This document shows, piece by piece, positions 48,008 to 59,209 of a stretch of 64,000 nt of DNA. This stretch comes from Enoplolaimus lenunculus (taxonomy: Eukaryota > Nematoda > Enoplea > Enoplida > Thoracostomopsidae): contig JASANG010002396.1 of NCBI GenBank assembly GCA_030248215.1, positions 1 to 64,000 of the forward strand, in the 5' to 3' direction. A model generated the notes under the pieces. That model saw only the letters and a program-made list of their open reading frames with translations. It ran no database searches and had not been told where the DNA came from. The position numbers and the translations under genes were made by a program. Each line of letters starts with the position of its first letter. Positions within the stretch are counted from its first letter, which is position 1.

Positions 48008-50125
48008 GTCAAGCTAATACTGTTGGAAATACAAATAGTCAAAAATTGAGTAAGTCGTCAGCTTCAACTTATCGGTCCGTAGCCAAGGGAGCCATGGGGG
48101 GCTCTGTCCCTTTCATTTCCCTGGAAATTTTTCAACTTTGCTTGTAGGTCATCGAAAACCCTTGTATGGTTCTCCCGAAACATGTTTAGTTCCCATCAGG
48201 TGACCTAAAACTATTGGTCTGCAACTTGTAACTTTCGTAGACTTCCGAACGTTTTATTAACTCTTTCCCGTTTTTGGGTATACCAGTTGAAGTTTTACAA
48301 TCTCAAACTACAGCATTCCATAAATAATGCTGGCTTTTTGCTTTACAAAATTGGTCAACGAATCTATATGTGCAAATTCTTTTGTAAAACGATCATGCTA
48401 AAACATTTTTTCAAAAACTATCTGTTTTATTGAGTTGGAACGGTGTCCAAAATACGTATGTGGGACATTCTAGCTTTAATAATACAGATTAAACAGATGA
48501 CCACAAAATTGTGTTCACTATTAATGAACAATGTACTAATAATTTGATTACGTGTATGCACAATTCGAAATATGTGCAAGGCGCTAATACTCCGTGGAGC
48601 TCGAGTGAAAATTTTTTGTAGTGGAGCGGTGATCGTAAATTGAACGCAAATGAAAGCCGTCAATGAGTCCGATGTTCACATCCTACCTTGCAATCACAGC
48701 TGAAATGAAATAGAAAATATGGCCCACAACTGAAGAGGTCCCTTACAAAATCCGCGGATATTACCCAGGAATTGGGATTTTGGGAAATTCGGTTGTTACA
48801 AGGGAAAATTGGGATTTTGAGCGCAGCCTTTTTTGCTCGGGATTTTGGTAAATTGCGATATTACCCTGAGAGATCGGGATTTTGAGAAATTCTGAAACTA
48901 TACCCGGGAAATTGGGATTTTGGGCGCAGTCTTTTCTGGTCGAGATTTTGAAGAATTGAGATTTCGAGAAATTGCATGGATTTGTGGGAAATTCTTATGC
49001 TCCAGCCGAAATTTCTGGAAAGACAATCTGCTTAAGCTTAACACAGAGACCATGCCTAAGCCGAAGCCTGTACCTAAGGCTCAACCTAAGCCGATTCCAA
49101 ATATCCCAAGATATTGGGATTTGGCAAAGAAAATTGAGATATGAGGAATATACATTGCGATTTTTGGAAATTTTGGATATTACCCGGGATATTGCGATGT
49201 TGTGAAATTGGGATATTACCCGGGATATTGCGATTTTGGGAAATTGGGAAATTACCCGGGAAATTGGGAGGAACGTGTTCTATATATTGGCCGAAAATAT
49301 TCATGAAAACATTAGTAGGTATATATAATCATCTTGATTAATGTTTTTAACTTCTAGGCCCTTGTAAAGATCAAGGCCGGAAGGTTTTCTGTAATACTGC
49401 AATAAAGTAAGCTTAAGCTTTAGGTAAATGTCTTTGCTTAGGCTTAGGAATACGCTTATACTACTGTTATAGCCCTGTTTTTTGCATTGACCAACTTCTA
49501 TAACTTAGAAATTTGCAAATTTGATCAAGACAAGCATTCAGTAATTGATGCTGTTCACTTTCGCTTGATAAGGTGGCGGCAGGTGACACATATGCTCCAA
49601 CTGTGAATTATAACAAACGTCAAAATATGACGGCGGCATAGCCTCATGGTGTAATCCGGGTGGGTAGTATCCGCGTTGCGTCGGCAAAGGATTTCGACAA
49701 GTAGTTTGCGTCAAAGAAAAGATGCAAGCATTTGAGCCAGTGGCAGTTTGTAATTCATTGTTTTGCTCCAAAGAATAACGGGGAACAATTTCTTTGATAT
49801 TAATCAAGCAGTACAAAGCAACGGTTAAAAAGTAAATATTTTCAATGGTAGCAACAACTGCGCCAATGGTATAACGAGTTTTATAATTCGTATCGCAGTC
49901 CAATATGCATTCATTTGGCTGTGACAGTTCGTTTTTTACAAAGACGCGTTTGACATCCTATAAGGAAAAATATATAGTACAACCGGACGTGTGTTTCCGG
50001 TTCCAGTAGAATTTTTACTCTTAGCACAATCATATCAATCAGTTGCTAATTTAGCTGAGCGTGTTAATGCAACTGAAAGTAAAATAACGAAAACAGAAGC
50101 AGAAAAACAGATATTGAACTTGTAG
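48008..50125 (+). CDS. Two candidate plus-strand exons ending in a coiled-coil tail
   Basis: A 42-nt segment (48008-48049) lies between acceptor CTTATTTTAG and donor GTAAGTCG, phase 1 to phase 1 (QANTVGNTNSQKL). A second segment (50025-50125) follows TTTTACTCTTAG in matching phase and reads QSYQSVANLAERVNAT, then ESKITKTEAEKQILNL and a stop. The tail has heptad character. They could be alternative last exons of peroxidasin, whose vertebrate form has a C-terminal coiled coil, but the phase does not match exon 23 and no connecting exon is certain. The second exon would lie antisense inside the LAPTM4-like gene's intron. Chance cannot be excluded. Confidence 0.3.
48750..49275. repeat. Degenerate tandem repeat of GGGATATTACCCGGGA type
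   Basis: Short units such as ATTGGGATTTTGGGAAATT and ATTACCCGGGATATTGCG recur irregularly on one strand, with a few GCCTAA-like units near 49040-49095. Open frames over it (PGNIPISQHRNIPGN on the minus strand) only reflect the repeat. Confidence 0.7.
49357..49492. mobile_element. hAT-type miniature element with TTAGGC-like core, intact copy 4
   Basis: 136 bp, the same length as copy 1. Ends GGCCCTTGTAAAGATCAAGG and TTTTTTGCATTGACC. The flanking duplication is perfect: AACTTCTA at 49349-49356 and 49493-49500. Core GCTTAGGCTTAGG. It lies just downstream of the LAPTM4-like stop codon. Confidence 0.88.
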
Positions 50126-53100
50126 AACGTTTCCAATAATTTAATTTTTTCCGCCAATACAACAATCGAGGCGTGAAAATATTCATAGATTCTTCAAAAA
50201 TTATTAAAAATAGGGGATACACTGTGGTTTTTAAGTTTTTGAATGAATAGGTAATTGTTATTTAAAATCTGACTGAAAGTTGAAGTAGGTATAACTGTAA
50301 ATAGAAAATTAAGTGATTTATGCGTGATTTGCAACAGTAATGAACAAATACAAAGATCAATATGATTTCCAGTATTTTCATAAAACGGAAACGGGGACAT
50401 GTTTTTAATGGAAACTGATATTCGATTACACCCTAATTTCGCCCCATTTTTCAACAAGTTGGCAAAAACGATATGGTTTTTAACTGTTCGGCTTTAATGC
50501 CTGTTCCAATGCCTGGTTAACGAAACAGGTGTACTGTAGCGACCCGAATATGAGGGAGGACTGATATTTATTTCGCCTCTGCAGAGGGTACCTCTCTGTT
50601 ATTCGGTTACGGACTGTCATTTATTTTCAACCCGCCCTCCGTCACCTTTCGTTACTGATATATTTTCGGTATTGCAACTATCCGTTGAATTAAACGGTTA
50701 TTTGTCTTGTATCAAAAGCTTGGGCGATAATGCAAGGTTAAAGAATGTACTTTCAAAACTTAAATATGTTTTAAAGTTTTGGACTCAACTTTATTTGGTC
50801 CTGTAATTATTATACACTACAATTAGGGATAATTAACATTTATGGACTCTGATTAGGGTTTTAGGACTCATTCCGCTTACGGACTCAGTGAGAAGTTCGT
50901 GATTTTGATTCAGCCCTGTATCCTGTATCCCTTTATACGGTTCTTTCCTCGATGTATGCTTATCGCTCTGATTAAGTAAACGCGGCCGGTAATCGTTTAT
51001 TAAACCCACACAAATTCCGTACAACACTATGTATTACAAGCAAATTACAGGTTATGCAATTTAACTTGTAGCCTGATCCGGAATCCTTAAAGCCTATGTC
51101 TGAATCTGTTTTAATCCAGCCACTGGCTTTACCTATACCAATACATTTGCTCTTTCCCAGAATCCGTGCAATTCTAACCCCGTTAGAATTACACCCTGTT
51201 CAACCGTGCACTCTAACCTCGTTAGTGATATACCAAATTTTCCGACCAATCTAACTCCGTTAGATTAGGCCCAATCCGTTGTAGAATAATAAACCTAACC
51301 CCGTTAGATTTATTAGACTACTTTTCCCCAGGTTCTCCGATACAACACAATTCTTTTTTAGCACATGACACCAGTATTCTATACTGGGTAACCCAAGCGC
51401 CTTACGCTATTCCGTTTCAACCTGTACACCGTGGTTTCCTTCAGATCCTAAGCCACCGTGACAACCTTAAACTATAATCAACTCCAATCCTACTTACCAA
51501 CACTTCCGCTTCGCCGATTGAGAACTTTAAACCAAGAAAACTTATAAGAATACACGCACAATTGAGTATAAATTTAGAGCTACCAACTTCACTAGCTTCC
51601 AAGTCAATACTGATTCCGGTCCCGGCTACCCCTTGGTCGTCTCGACCTAATTTGCATATCAACCGACACCCAAAATTGGGTGTCCGCCACTGCTATTAAG
51701 TCCAGAGCCATTCACCCTGTACAACACTCCACAACAACAACAACCACAACAATGACACCTTTAGACACTCACAATATAAAGCACCATATTGGTGCTGACA
51801 TAGGCTAGCTATGTCGTTATCCGCAGCATAGGCCAACACGATATAAAATAATATTCAGTGGCCACGCAGGTCCCAGGTAAGTTTACATTGCGGACACAGC
51901 CGCCATAGCATCGATTTTAACATTTCTACGCCTTGTAGCAACGCCTAAGCCTAACTTAAGTTCTAACAGAGACTAGGTGGAGCCAGGGACTCCCTTAAGG
52001 TGTGGTTTTAATTTAAGGTTTTAATTTATGTTTCAGTGTTTAGTATGACATAAGTTTAAGAGTGGCAGAGCCACCAACAGACTCTTATTAGGGATACTTA
52101 CTCCTATACTAAAAATGGGGACCCCCTCTTTTTACCCCACCCCCTTCTTATTCGGGACACTACAGTATTATTGTTATGAAACAAAGCTATATATTTTTTG
52201 AGAATTGTGTTTGCATACTACACTGTATATTCCAATGAGTTAATCAACGCAGACGGAAAGTTTGTTATTTCGGAGTTAATAACAGTAAACATTAACTCAC
52301 TCAGAGTTGAGATGATTCCCACTCTCAGTTAAGTTAATTCCGAGGGAGTTTATTAATTTAATCAGAACGAGTTGAATTAACGCAGAATTATGAATTCTGA
52401 CACTCCTAACTCGGACTGATTTATGTCATTCTGAGTTAAAATCAACTCACTGAAATTTTCAATGCAGTACAGATTCACAATCGCTATCCGCCCTGTATAC
52501 CTGAACGATGCTTCGCAATACCGTTATATTAATAACATCAAAATGAACAAGCGAAACAAATGAAATTGTTGCAAATATGATTGAAAATTTCAGCGCCGCA
52601 TAAACAACAATTCCGTTGCTGTTGCGAGATCGAATGCCACAACGATACAACAGCAACGATGGAATGTATGCAATTACTAAAGAACAAAGCTATAACGGAT
52701 TAACTGATGTGAACCAGACCTGGCCGGTTCGGTTTAAAGGCTTCATGCGGTCTGGTCCACCGGTTTTTTGCGGCCAGCTTGACATCACCATAACAAATCG
52801 TAAAAACATCAAAAATATTCTATTTCCTAAACTATTGTGTAAAATAAATAAACTGACGGTTTTTCAATTACTGACTTTTAGTACAAAAAATGTGTTTTAT
52901 ATAGTTTTTACGCGGAGGCTTAGCTTTTAGGTTTTAGGCTTAGCAATATTTTAATTAATACGATCATCAGTTATACATTGACCGCAAGTTTTAAAAGTGT
53001 ATTTACCTGCGAACGCGACAAAGATTTCAAACGGAGGCAACCAGAATGACAACGAAGATGATAAAATTAAAATAGCATGCTCTTGTACGCAAACTACAAA

Positions 53101-53159
53101 TGCTAGTTCGTAAACGTCCATTAGTCCAAAATCAGCTGCATATTTGTACGCGGAATATG
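49538..53159 (-). CDS. LAPTM4-like lysosomal tetraspan protein, C-terminal exons
   Basis: LAPTM4 proteins are four-helix membrane proteins of late endosomes and lysosomes; their C-terminal PY motifs bind WW domains of Nedd4-type ligases. Three minus-strand exons fit in phase: about 53159-53007 (acceptor uncertain), 52676-52501 and 49957-49538. Exons 1-2 join as WLPPFEIFVAFAVIAYIPS, like the WLIPFF...FDFVLSCLVAISSLTYLP region of human LAPTM4A. Another membrane segment follows in exon 2 (YAALKFSIIFATISFVSLV). Exon 3 has the last one (IENIYFLTVALYCLINI) and a cytosolic tail with MPPSYFDVCYN and LPPPYQAK, matching the paired tail motifs LPTYEMAVK and PPPPYLPA of LAPTM4A. The N-terminal exon(s) with the first membrane segment were not found above 53159. 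Identity is good at family level; A, B or LAPTM5 type is not decidable. Confidence 0.78.
50535..52164. repeat. 1.63-kb TG...CA-bounded repeat, LTR-like (possible solo LTR)
   Basis: The element starts TGTAGCGACCCGAATATGAG and ends CTTATTCGGGACACTACA, so its ends are inverted and begin TG and end CA. The flanks are GTAC and GTAT. It has no coding capacity that I can see. Inside, CTAACCCCGTTAGA-type imperfect palindromes recur at 51174-51320. Other pieces of the family are at 23160-23668 and 30400-30775. It may be a solo LTR or a terminal-inverted-repeat element. It sits in the LAPTM4-like intron. Confidence 0.65.
52230..52445. repeat. AGTTAA/TTAACT-rich inverted repeat
   Basis: GAGTTAAT and ATTAACTC-type words recur about ten times in both orientations, giving imperfect hairpins. 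Probably a decayed miniature element next to LAPTM4-like exon 2 (52501-52676). Confidence 0.45.
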
Positions 53160-54479
53160 CTGCATTATAGTGATATTGTTTGATTTTCAGGTTACATGTT
53201 AATATTTAATCTTTTAAATGTTTTATGTCATGCATGGATTTCTCCAGTGAATCGTGTAACGTCCGCCCGTTATAAGAAAAGACTGCTATGTGATCTTTTA
53301 CTTGTTTGCATATGTACAGCAAAAATAAACTATACATGTGCACCCACCCATCCAAGACCTTCACCACTGTGCCAAGGTACTTCGTTAGAAATTTTAAGTG
53401 TTCCAGTAACGAGCTGCTCAGTGTGAGGGGTTTGGTGGGAAACAGCTCCCTATTTTTCTTAATACGTTCCTCTGAACTCGCTAGAGGTTCAGGGGGAGCA
53501 GCAGCTCCTCCTCCTGAGATTTGTTTTCTACGAGAAAAAAACTTTAGCTTTGTGGGTATGGAAGTAAAAATGTGCCTATATATTTAACGTGAATATAGTA
53601 TAAGCCAAGCAGTATCCTTAGTGACCAAGGCATTTGCCTGAAACGCAAATATACGGTCATCACGAATCAAACAAAGCAAGGAAAAATGTGGAATGGAGTT
53701 TTTTGAAACATTAAATTTTAGTAAAATTTAATAAATAGGCACAAGTGAAACTTGGGTTTTCATATTTATCTGTAGCCGACGTTTACTTAAAATTGGACGG
53801 ATTTGGACAATATTTACATATTTAGGATTCCGGTGAGCCGAACTCGTTCTACACCCAACCGCAATTTAAATTTTTGAAAAATTAAGTTGCTCAGGTCCTA
53901 GGTCCCCTTTGTGACCGAGTAAAATTTGTAATTTTCAGATCATTCAAAAAACCTTTGCTGGTCATAAATCGTTTTGTGTAATTTACTTATATATCAGCTT
54001 TCTAGTAAAATACAACATTACATAGAGTGCAAAAACTTCTAACAGAAGAACTCATGTAATGAGACAAAAATAGCATTTTTCTCATGTGTATACCACAGTA
54101 GTTAGTTAGATTTTAACAGAAATTTTTCTGACAATTTCTTGTTTAAACGTCATTTTTTCGTTTCTAGCTACTGCATTTGTTTCAGAATTTTGGCGTTCTA
54201 AATATACAGAAGGTAAGGTTTAATTAAACTTTATTGAAGGTCATTCACATATTCTAGATTAACACTTTAATTTTCGACAAACTGGGCAAGGTAGCAAAAT
54301 AGGTTTTGCAACAATTCAAGAACGAGAACTAACTACAGGATCGAAGTAAACCTGTCAACATCACTCATTCAACGCTGAAAATCATGTTAATACTAAATTT
54401 TTCTTAGGTTTAGGCTTAGGTTAGCATATGGTTTTTATACTACGGCCAAGATCTATACATACATTGGCTGAAATTTTTA

Positions 54480-56010
54480 ATGAATTTTGAATATCTCGCG
54501 GATATCCAGATATAATGTTTCGTTTCTGATCATCCGCTTGTATTTTGTATCTAAAAATCCGTATATACGTGCCCATAATCACTGGTTGGTAATAGATGTA
54601 GCAGCTTTCGAGCAAGTAGCATTTTTAACATTTGATATGTTCTACTACTATGCCGAATTTAAAACCTCTATGTTCTCTGGTACAAACACTAGACGCATGC
54701 TTAATAAATTCCTGAAATTGCAACTGGACAAAACCATTTGTTTTAAACATCATTAACAAGTCAAAGATTATTCTGCGCAATTTTAATGCCTCTGAATTGG
54801 TAGCCATAAGTCGATCAAAATAAGGTTTACCGTTAAGTGGTTTACTTCTTTTATTAAACGTCCGTTGTATATTTTCAATGCAATCTATACACTGGACGTT
54901 TAATGGAGACCAAATAACACTAGCGGCTCCAAATTTGGTCTTACATGGCTAATAAAAATCGAGTTCATAAAAGTGACCGTAAAAGTTATGCCTCTACTTG
55001 TGAATGTTCAAAGAATAATGCCAATTTTTTTGTGATCCATTTACAGGATATTTCGTTTACAGTGGTTAGAAGAAGGCAAATTATGTGATATCAAGGTACT
55101 CAATCTTTCACACATGTACACCAGGGAATTACCCTTTCTCCAAAATAATATGAAACCGGATCTTTACGTTCGTGAAAATCTTAAATGCAACTGCCATATT
55201 TTACATTACTTAGAAAAAGATGAAAAACCTCTTTGTAACTTTAAGTTTTTAAGTCGGAATCCCCACAAACAGGTACAGGTTGTCATGCAACACCTGATTT
55301 GGGCCAATGTTACTTTAAAGGTCGTCCCATTTTCCCGGGACAGAAATGTACCAGGAGTACCCGTCCCATTTTCTCGGGACAGCAATGTACCAGGAGTACA
55401 TTCCAAAAATATAATTGGGACAGTTCGGACAGATGAGACAGTGGGACAGATGGGACAGTTGGGACACTTGGGACAGATGGGACAGTTGGGACAAATGGGA
55501 CAGTTGGGACATTTGGACAGCTGGGACAGATGGGACAGTGGGACACTTGCGACAGATGGGACAGTTGGGACAGATGGGACAGTTGGGACAAATGGGACAG
55601 TTGGGACAGATGGGACAGTTGGGACAGATGGGACAGTGGGGACAGATGGGACAGCGGGACAGTTGGGACACTTGGGACAGATGGGACAGATGGGACAGTT
55701 GGGACAGTTGGGACAGATGGGACAGATGGGATGGTTTCTTAGGATCGCCCTTACCCTTGTAAATAGGAATAACATCTGCACGAAATCAGTCTTCAGGTAA
55801 AATTCCTCTGACAAAAGTTTTATTAAAAAGGTGCACAAAGTATTTACTAAAACGTCCAAACAGTTTTTAAGTATTATAGACGGAATTCCATTTGGACCTT
55901 TGGAATAACTCTGATTACATTTGGATAACGGCCTATTAACAATATCTGCGTTAAAAGTTATGGGTTCAAGAGGATTGACACATCTATGTTTAAATTCCAT
56001 TTCTTTTCAT
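54480..56010 (-). mobile_element. Second LINE fragment (CR1/Jockey-like RT), heavily decayed
   Basis: On the minus strand 55850-56000 encodes SKGPNGIPSIILKNCLDVL, the early RT region. About 55080-55190 encodes HERKDPVSYYFGERV then CTCVKD, like the xKNPxxFxYxI...VKDLG segment. 54500-54960 encodes AASVIWSPLNVQCIDCIEN and IQRTFNKRSKP, then EALKLRRIIFDLLM, the typical RT C-terminal part. The pieces are in different frames, and the region that should hold the catalytic motifs is occupied by the TGGGACAGT minisatellite. It is a different family from the LINE at 12290-15520. Confidence 0.78.
55421..55735. repeat. 9-bp minisatellite, TGGGACAGT type
   Basis: About 34 units of a 9-bp motif, mostly TGGGACAGT or TGGGACAGA, tending to alternate as an 18-bp higher-order unit. 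Because 9 is a multiple of 3, frames stay open on both strands (GQLGQMGQLG one way, CPNCPICPNCP the other). These are not evidence of a protein. Confidence 0.95.
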
Positions 56011-58018
56011 GATCATTGGTAAAAACGCTACAAAAATGTGTTAAGGCATTCTGCTTTCAAACCATCAAATACTATGACAGTACCAGATCCGCATGGTTCT
56101 AAACCTGGAACGCCATGTTACGTTTGAGAGCTTTCCTAATGTAGTTAGGCAAAGACTTATTGAAAAATTTGTTTGCTATTTTCAATTCGAAAGCAGGTTT
56201 GTCACGATTTAAACAAGAAACGGAATTAGTTCCTTCAAAACCGCCAATGGTACTTGAAGTAACTACTGTTATACAAACGCCGCAATTTAAAACTATCTCT
56301 TTTTTGCCTTTAATGCGTTTGAGTACTTTTGCTAATCAAATTTTATGAATTATCTTCTATGTAGTTATGTTGTGACTCGGGATTCCGTATATATCAAAAC
56401 TGTACTGAAAAGTTAATAATTTTTGATGATTGTTCCAGGAAGAACAAAATACACAAAAAATCAAGAAAAACAAGAATACATGTGACCTCACGCGAGAATG
56501 GTACCTTGGTAGTAAGGCAGTACCTTGGTACCTGACATATAAGGTGTTGTTCAGGCGAAAATAAAAACCACAAATAGGTTTTGCAAATATTTATTTACAC
56601 AGTGTTGGATTGCAATTCCATTTTTCACCATTTTCATGGTATTGTGCGCAGGTTTGAATTGAAACATATTAATATAAACAATGAAGTTAAAGCCAGTGTC
56701 ATGTTTCATAAATATTCTATTGAAAAATTTTGAATTATACTACGTTTGGTTGAAGGAATTGAAATCAGTACAGTCAGGAGTATCAGGCTGCAACAGGAAT
56801 TATAAATACCGGAACTGGAATCGTATCCGGAACCAAAAACAAAAAAACTTACCGAAAGTACAAACTCACCATAGAATAAGTACAATAACGTATTAATTTT
56901 TGAACTCTGACGATATTTCAAGCTTGTCTTGACGAAACACGACCGTACATTTTTTATGTTGGTCTACAATAGAGCAATCAAAAGGTTTAGAAATTTTTGC
57001 TGTAGGTTAAGATTATAGGCTTAAGTTTTTAGGCTTTTATGTATAAAACCTCGTTTTTACGCTTGGACCATTATAGCGGATCCAGGAACGCAAGCTCCCT
57101 GTCAGAAATTTTTTGTGATAAAATGGTAACGTGATCGTCTCTCCCTACCTTACTATTTTTCCTACACGGAAATTTTTTGTATAAAATGATACGGTCCTAA
57201 TTATACAATTTGTACCCGCAGAAATTTTTTGTATTTTACTACCGAGGCTTCACCACTATATTCGCTAAATAGGCTCAATCAATGCGGCATGGAATGAAGC
57301 ATAAAATAGTTCTTCACCACTATAATCCTACTAATTTTACAACGGAAAATTAGTTACCAGATTGCGCTACTGCAACCAAATGCTTGTACTTTTACGCAAA
57401 AACAACTCATACAATGTACCCAGCGACAGTCCATAATGCAGAGACAATAACGTTGCGAGATCGCGATAAACGTGCAAAACACGTAAAAGTGACCAAGGAA
57501 GGTGAAACTAAAAGTACGCAAACCAGCCACTTCCAGTTCAACCACAAAGATAACAGAAAATGAGTTAAAATTCACCACATTTTCTCACTCAATTAGTAAT
57601 TTTGCTTATTTAGTCGTAAAATCCTATACTGTGGTATTGAATCAAATATACCGTTTGTGGGCAATCTAAAAATATCAGTGAGCCAAAGCACCTAGTTTGT
57701 TTTCACAGGGGGAACACAAGTTACTGTGAAGCGGTTGGCGTTGATTTGCTGAGTTTACTTTGTATTCAAAATGTTTCAATATTTAAAATATGATCTTAAA
57801 TTAACCTTGAGATTAGGAACAACGGGGTTTTTGTAACTTGCATAAGATAACAGATTTTTATGTTTTAGTCGACAATTAATTGGCTAGTGATGCGCCAAAC
57901 AAGTGAAGGTGAAATAACACCAAATTGCTGTACAGAAAAATGACTATATAAAACAGAAATGAATGCAGTTATTGGTTAGGTATTACGATAGGTTTTGATT
58001 GAGAGATATTACGTTTTC

Positions 58019-58345
58019 TACCATTGCGCCACGCAGCCCGCTTCTGCAACTGCATTTTCTTCGACTATATGTGTCGACCGTATGCTTCTAGCTAGCATAT
58101 ATACAGTGCACTGCGCTATATTGCGCTTGCACATAACGGACAAAATGTCATACGTCTATCTTATTTTCGACTGGATACAGTGATCATAGCGCGTCAAATC
58201 AATTGAATAATCTACCACTGCGGCACGCAGCCCGCCTCTGCAACTACATTTTTCTTCGACTATATGTGTTGACCGTATGCTTCCAGCTAGCATACATACA
58301 GTGCACTGCACTATATTGCGTGTGCACATAACGGACAAGCATGTC
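58019..58345. repeat. Tandem duplication, about 190-bp period, SINE-like
   Basis: The segment containing CACGCAGCCCGC, CTTCGACTATATGTGT and ACAGTGCACTGC occurs at 58019-58150 and again at 58210-58340, with about 10 percent difference. On the minus strand TGGCGCAATGGTAGA is a perfect Pol III A-box match. A third diverged copy appears near 59020-59130. No B box is left. Confidence 0.75.
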
Positions 58346-58440
58346 TCACATGCTTACATTTATAGTGCAACTGAAAGCAGATAGAGGGCAGTGCCCTAAC
58401 GCATCATGCATAGCAATCCGACGCGATGCAATTGTATTAA

Positions 58441-58709
58441 GCCCTACTTACACGTGCAAGTTTTTGCTGCGAGAACTTGCAGTTGCAAAATGCATGCAGA
58501 ACTTGCATTTTTCGTCAGCCAATGAGAAAGCGGATGCAATAAATTCATTGAACTGGCATGGTTGTTCACACATGCAAACTAAATTTCAAGCTTTGATTTT
58601 TAATGAATTATCTGCAACTGCAAGTTTTTTCAACAGGATTTTGGACAAAACTTGCAATTGCAAGTTGCAGCTGCAAGTTCTCGCACCAAACCTTGCACGT
58701 GTGAATAGG
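58441..58709. mobile_element. Harbinger-like miniature element with TAA duplications
   Basis: Imperfect inverted ends of about 45 bp: CTACTTACACGTGCAAG ... TGCGAGAACTTGCAG on the left, and CTGCAAGTTCTCGCA ... CTTGCACGTGTGAATAGG on the right. TAA flanks each side (58438-58440 and 58710-58712), as for PIF/Harbinger. The open frame across it is not a gene. Confidence 0.8.
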
Positions 58710-59209
58710 TAACAATCCTCGTCAGTTTAGGTAGGATCGGTATTAGATCCTTTTATTCAGCAGTTGGAGTCACTTACTTGCATACCCCAATTTTCAACAA
58801 GGTCGTCACTTGGCCGTCCATCCTTTTTTCGTCCGGATACTGTATTTGAAACGTGGCAGTTTGTCGTTTGACTCTCGGCGTGCGTACCACCCATGTCAGT
58901 CTAGGTAAAGACCGAACTTCAGACTTTTTTATTAAGCAGCTGGAAAAGTAGATGTACAGGGGTGACTCGAACTCAGCCTGCGGATACTTATACGAACGCT
59001 TTCGCACTGCGTCATTTTGTCCGCAACTCCAACTGCTATCGTCGACTATAAGTCAACCGTATCCTGCTGGTTAGCATACAACATAATATCCGTAGCATAT
59101 ATTGCATATGCTCCAGGACAAGCATTTCTCACGTGCTTTTGCAATCATGTTTTAGACAACCAATTTTGAAGCAGTTCTATTTAGCCGAGTTACAAAACTA
59201 GTACGCTAT

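Larger units (their letters stand above)
53160..59209. other. Intergenic region between LAPTM4-like and timeless
   Basis: Contains the decayed LINE and minisatellite (54480-56010), a tandem duplication (58019-58345), a Harbinger-like element (58441-58709) and, presumably, the missing first exon of the LAPTM4-like gene and the timeless promoter. A tRNA-like segment near 53610-53670 and another at about 58945-59010 (minus) are too decayed to call. The rest, including 56160-58018, shows no supported gene. Confidence 0.5.

Noticed and set aside
55040-55090. Plus-strand peptide RLQWLEEGKLCDIK resembling the start of a BTB domain
   Set aside because: No BTB sequence follows, phases with a possible exon near 54187 do not agree, and the minus strand here is LINE RT.
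55114-56000. Long open frames over the TGGGACAGT array on both strands, some Cys/Pro-rich
   Set aside because: The 9-bp unit keeps all frames open; the protein-like periodicity is a by-product of the minisatellite. The non-repetitive flanks are LINE remains.
58341-58712. Open frame of 123 codons on the plus strand
   Set aside because: It coincides with the Harbinger-like miniature element, whose inverted ends supply most of the frame.
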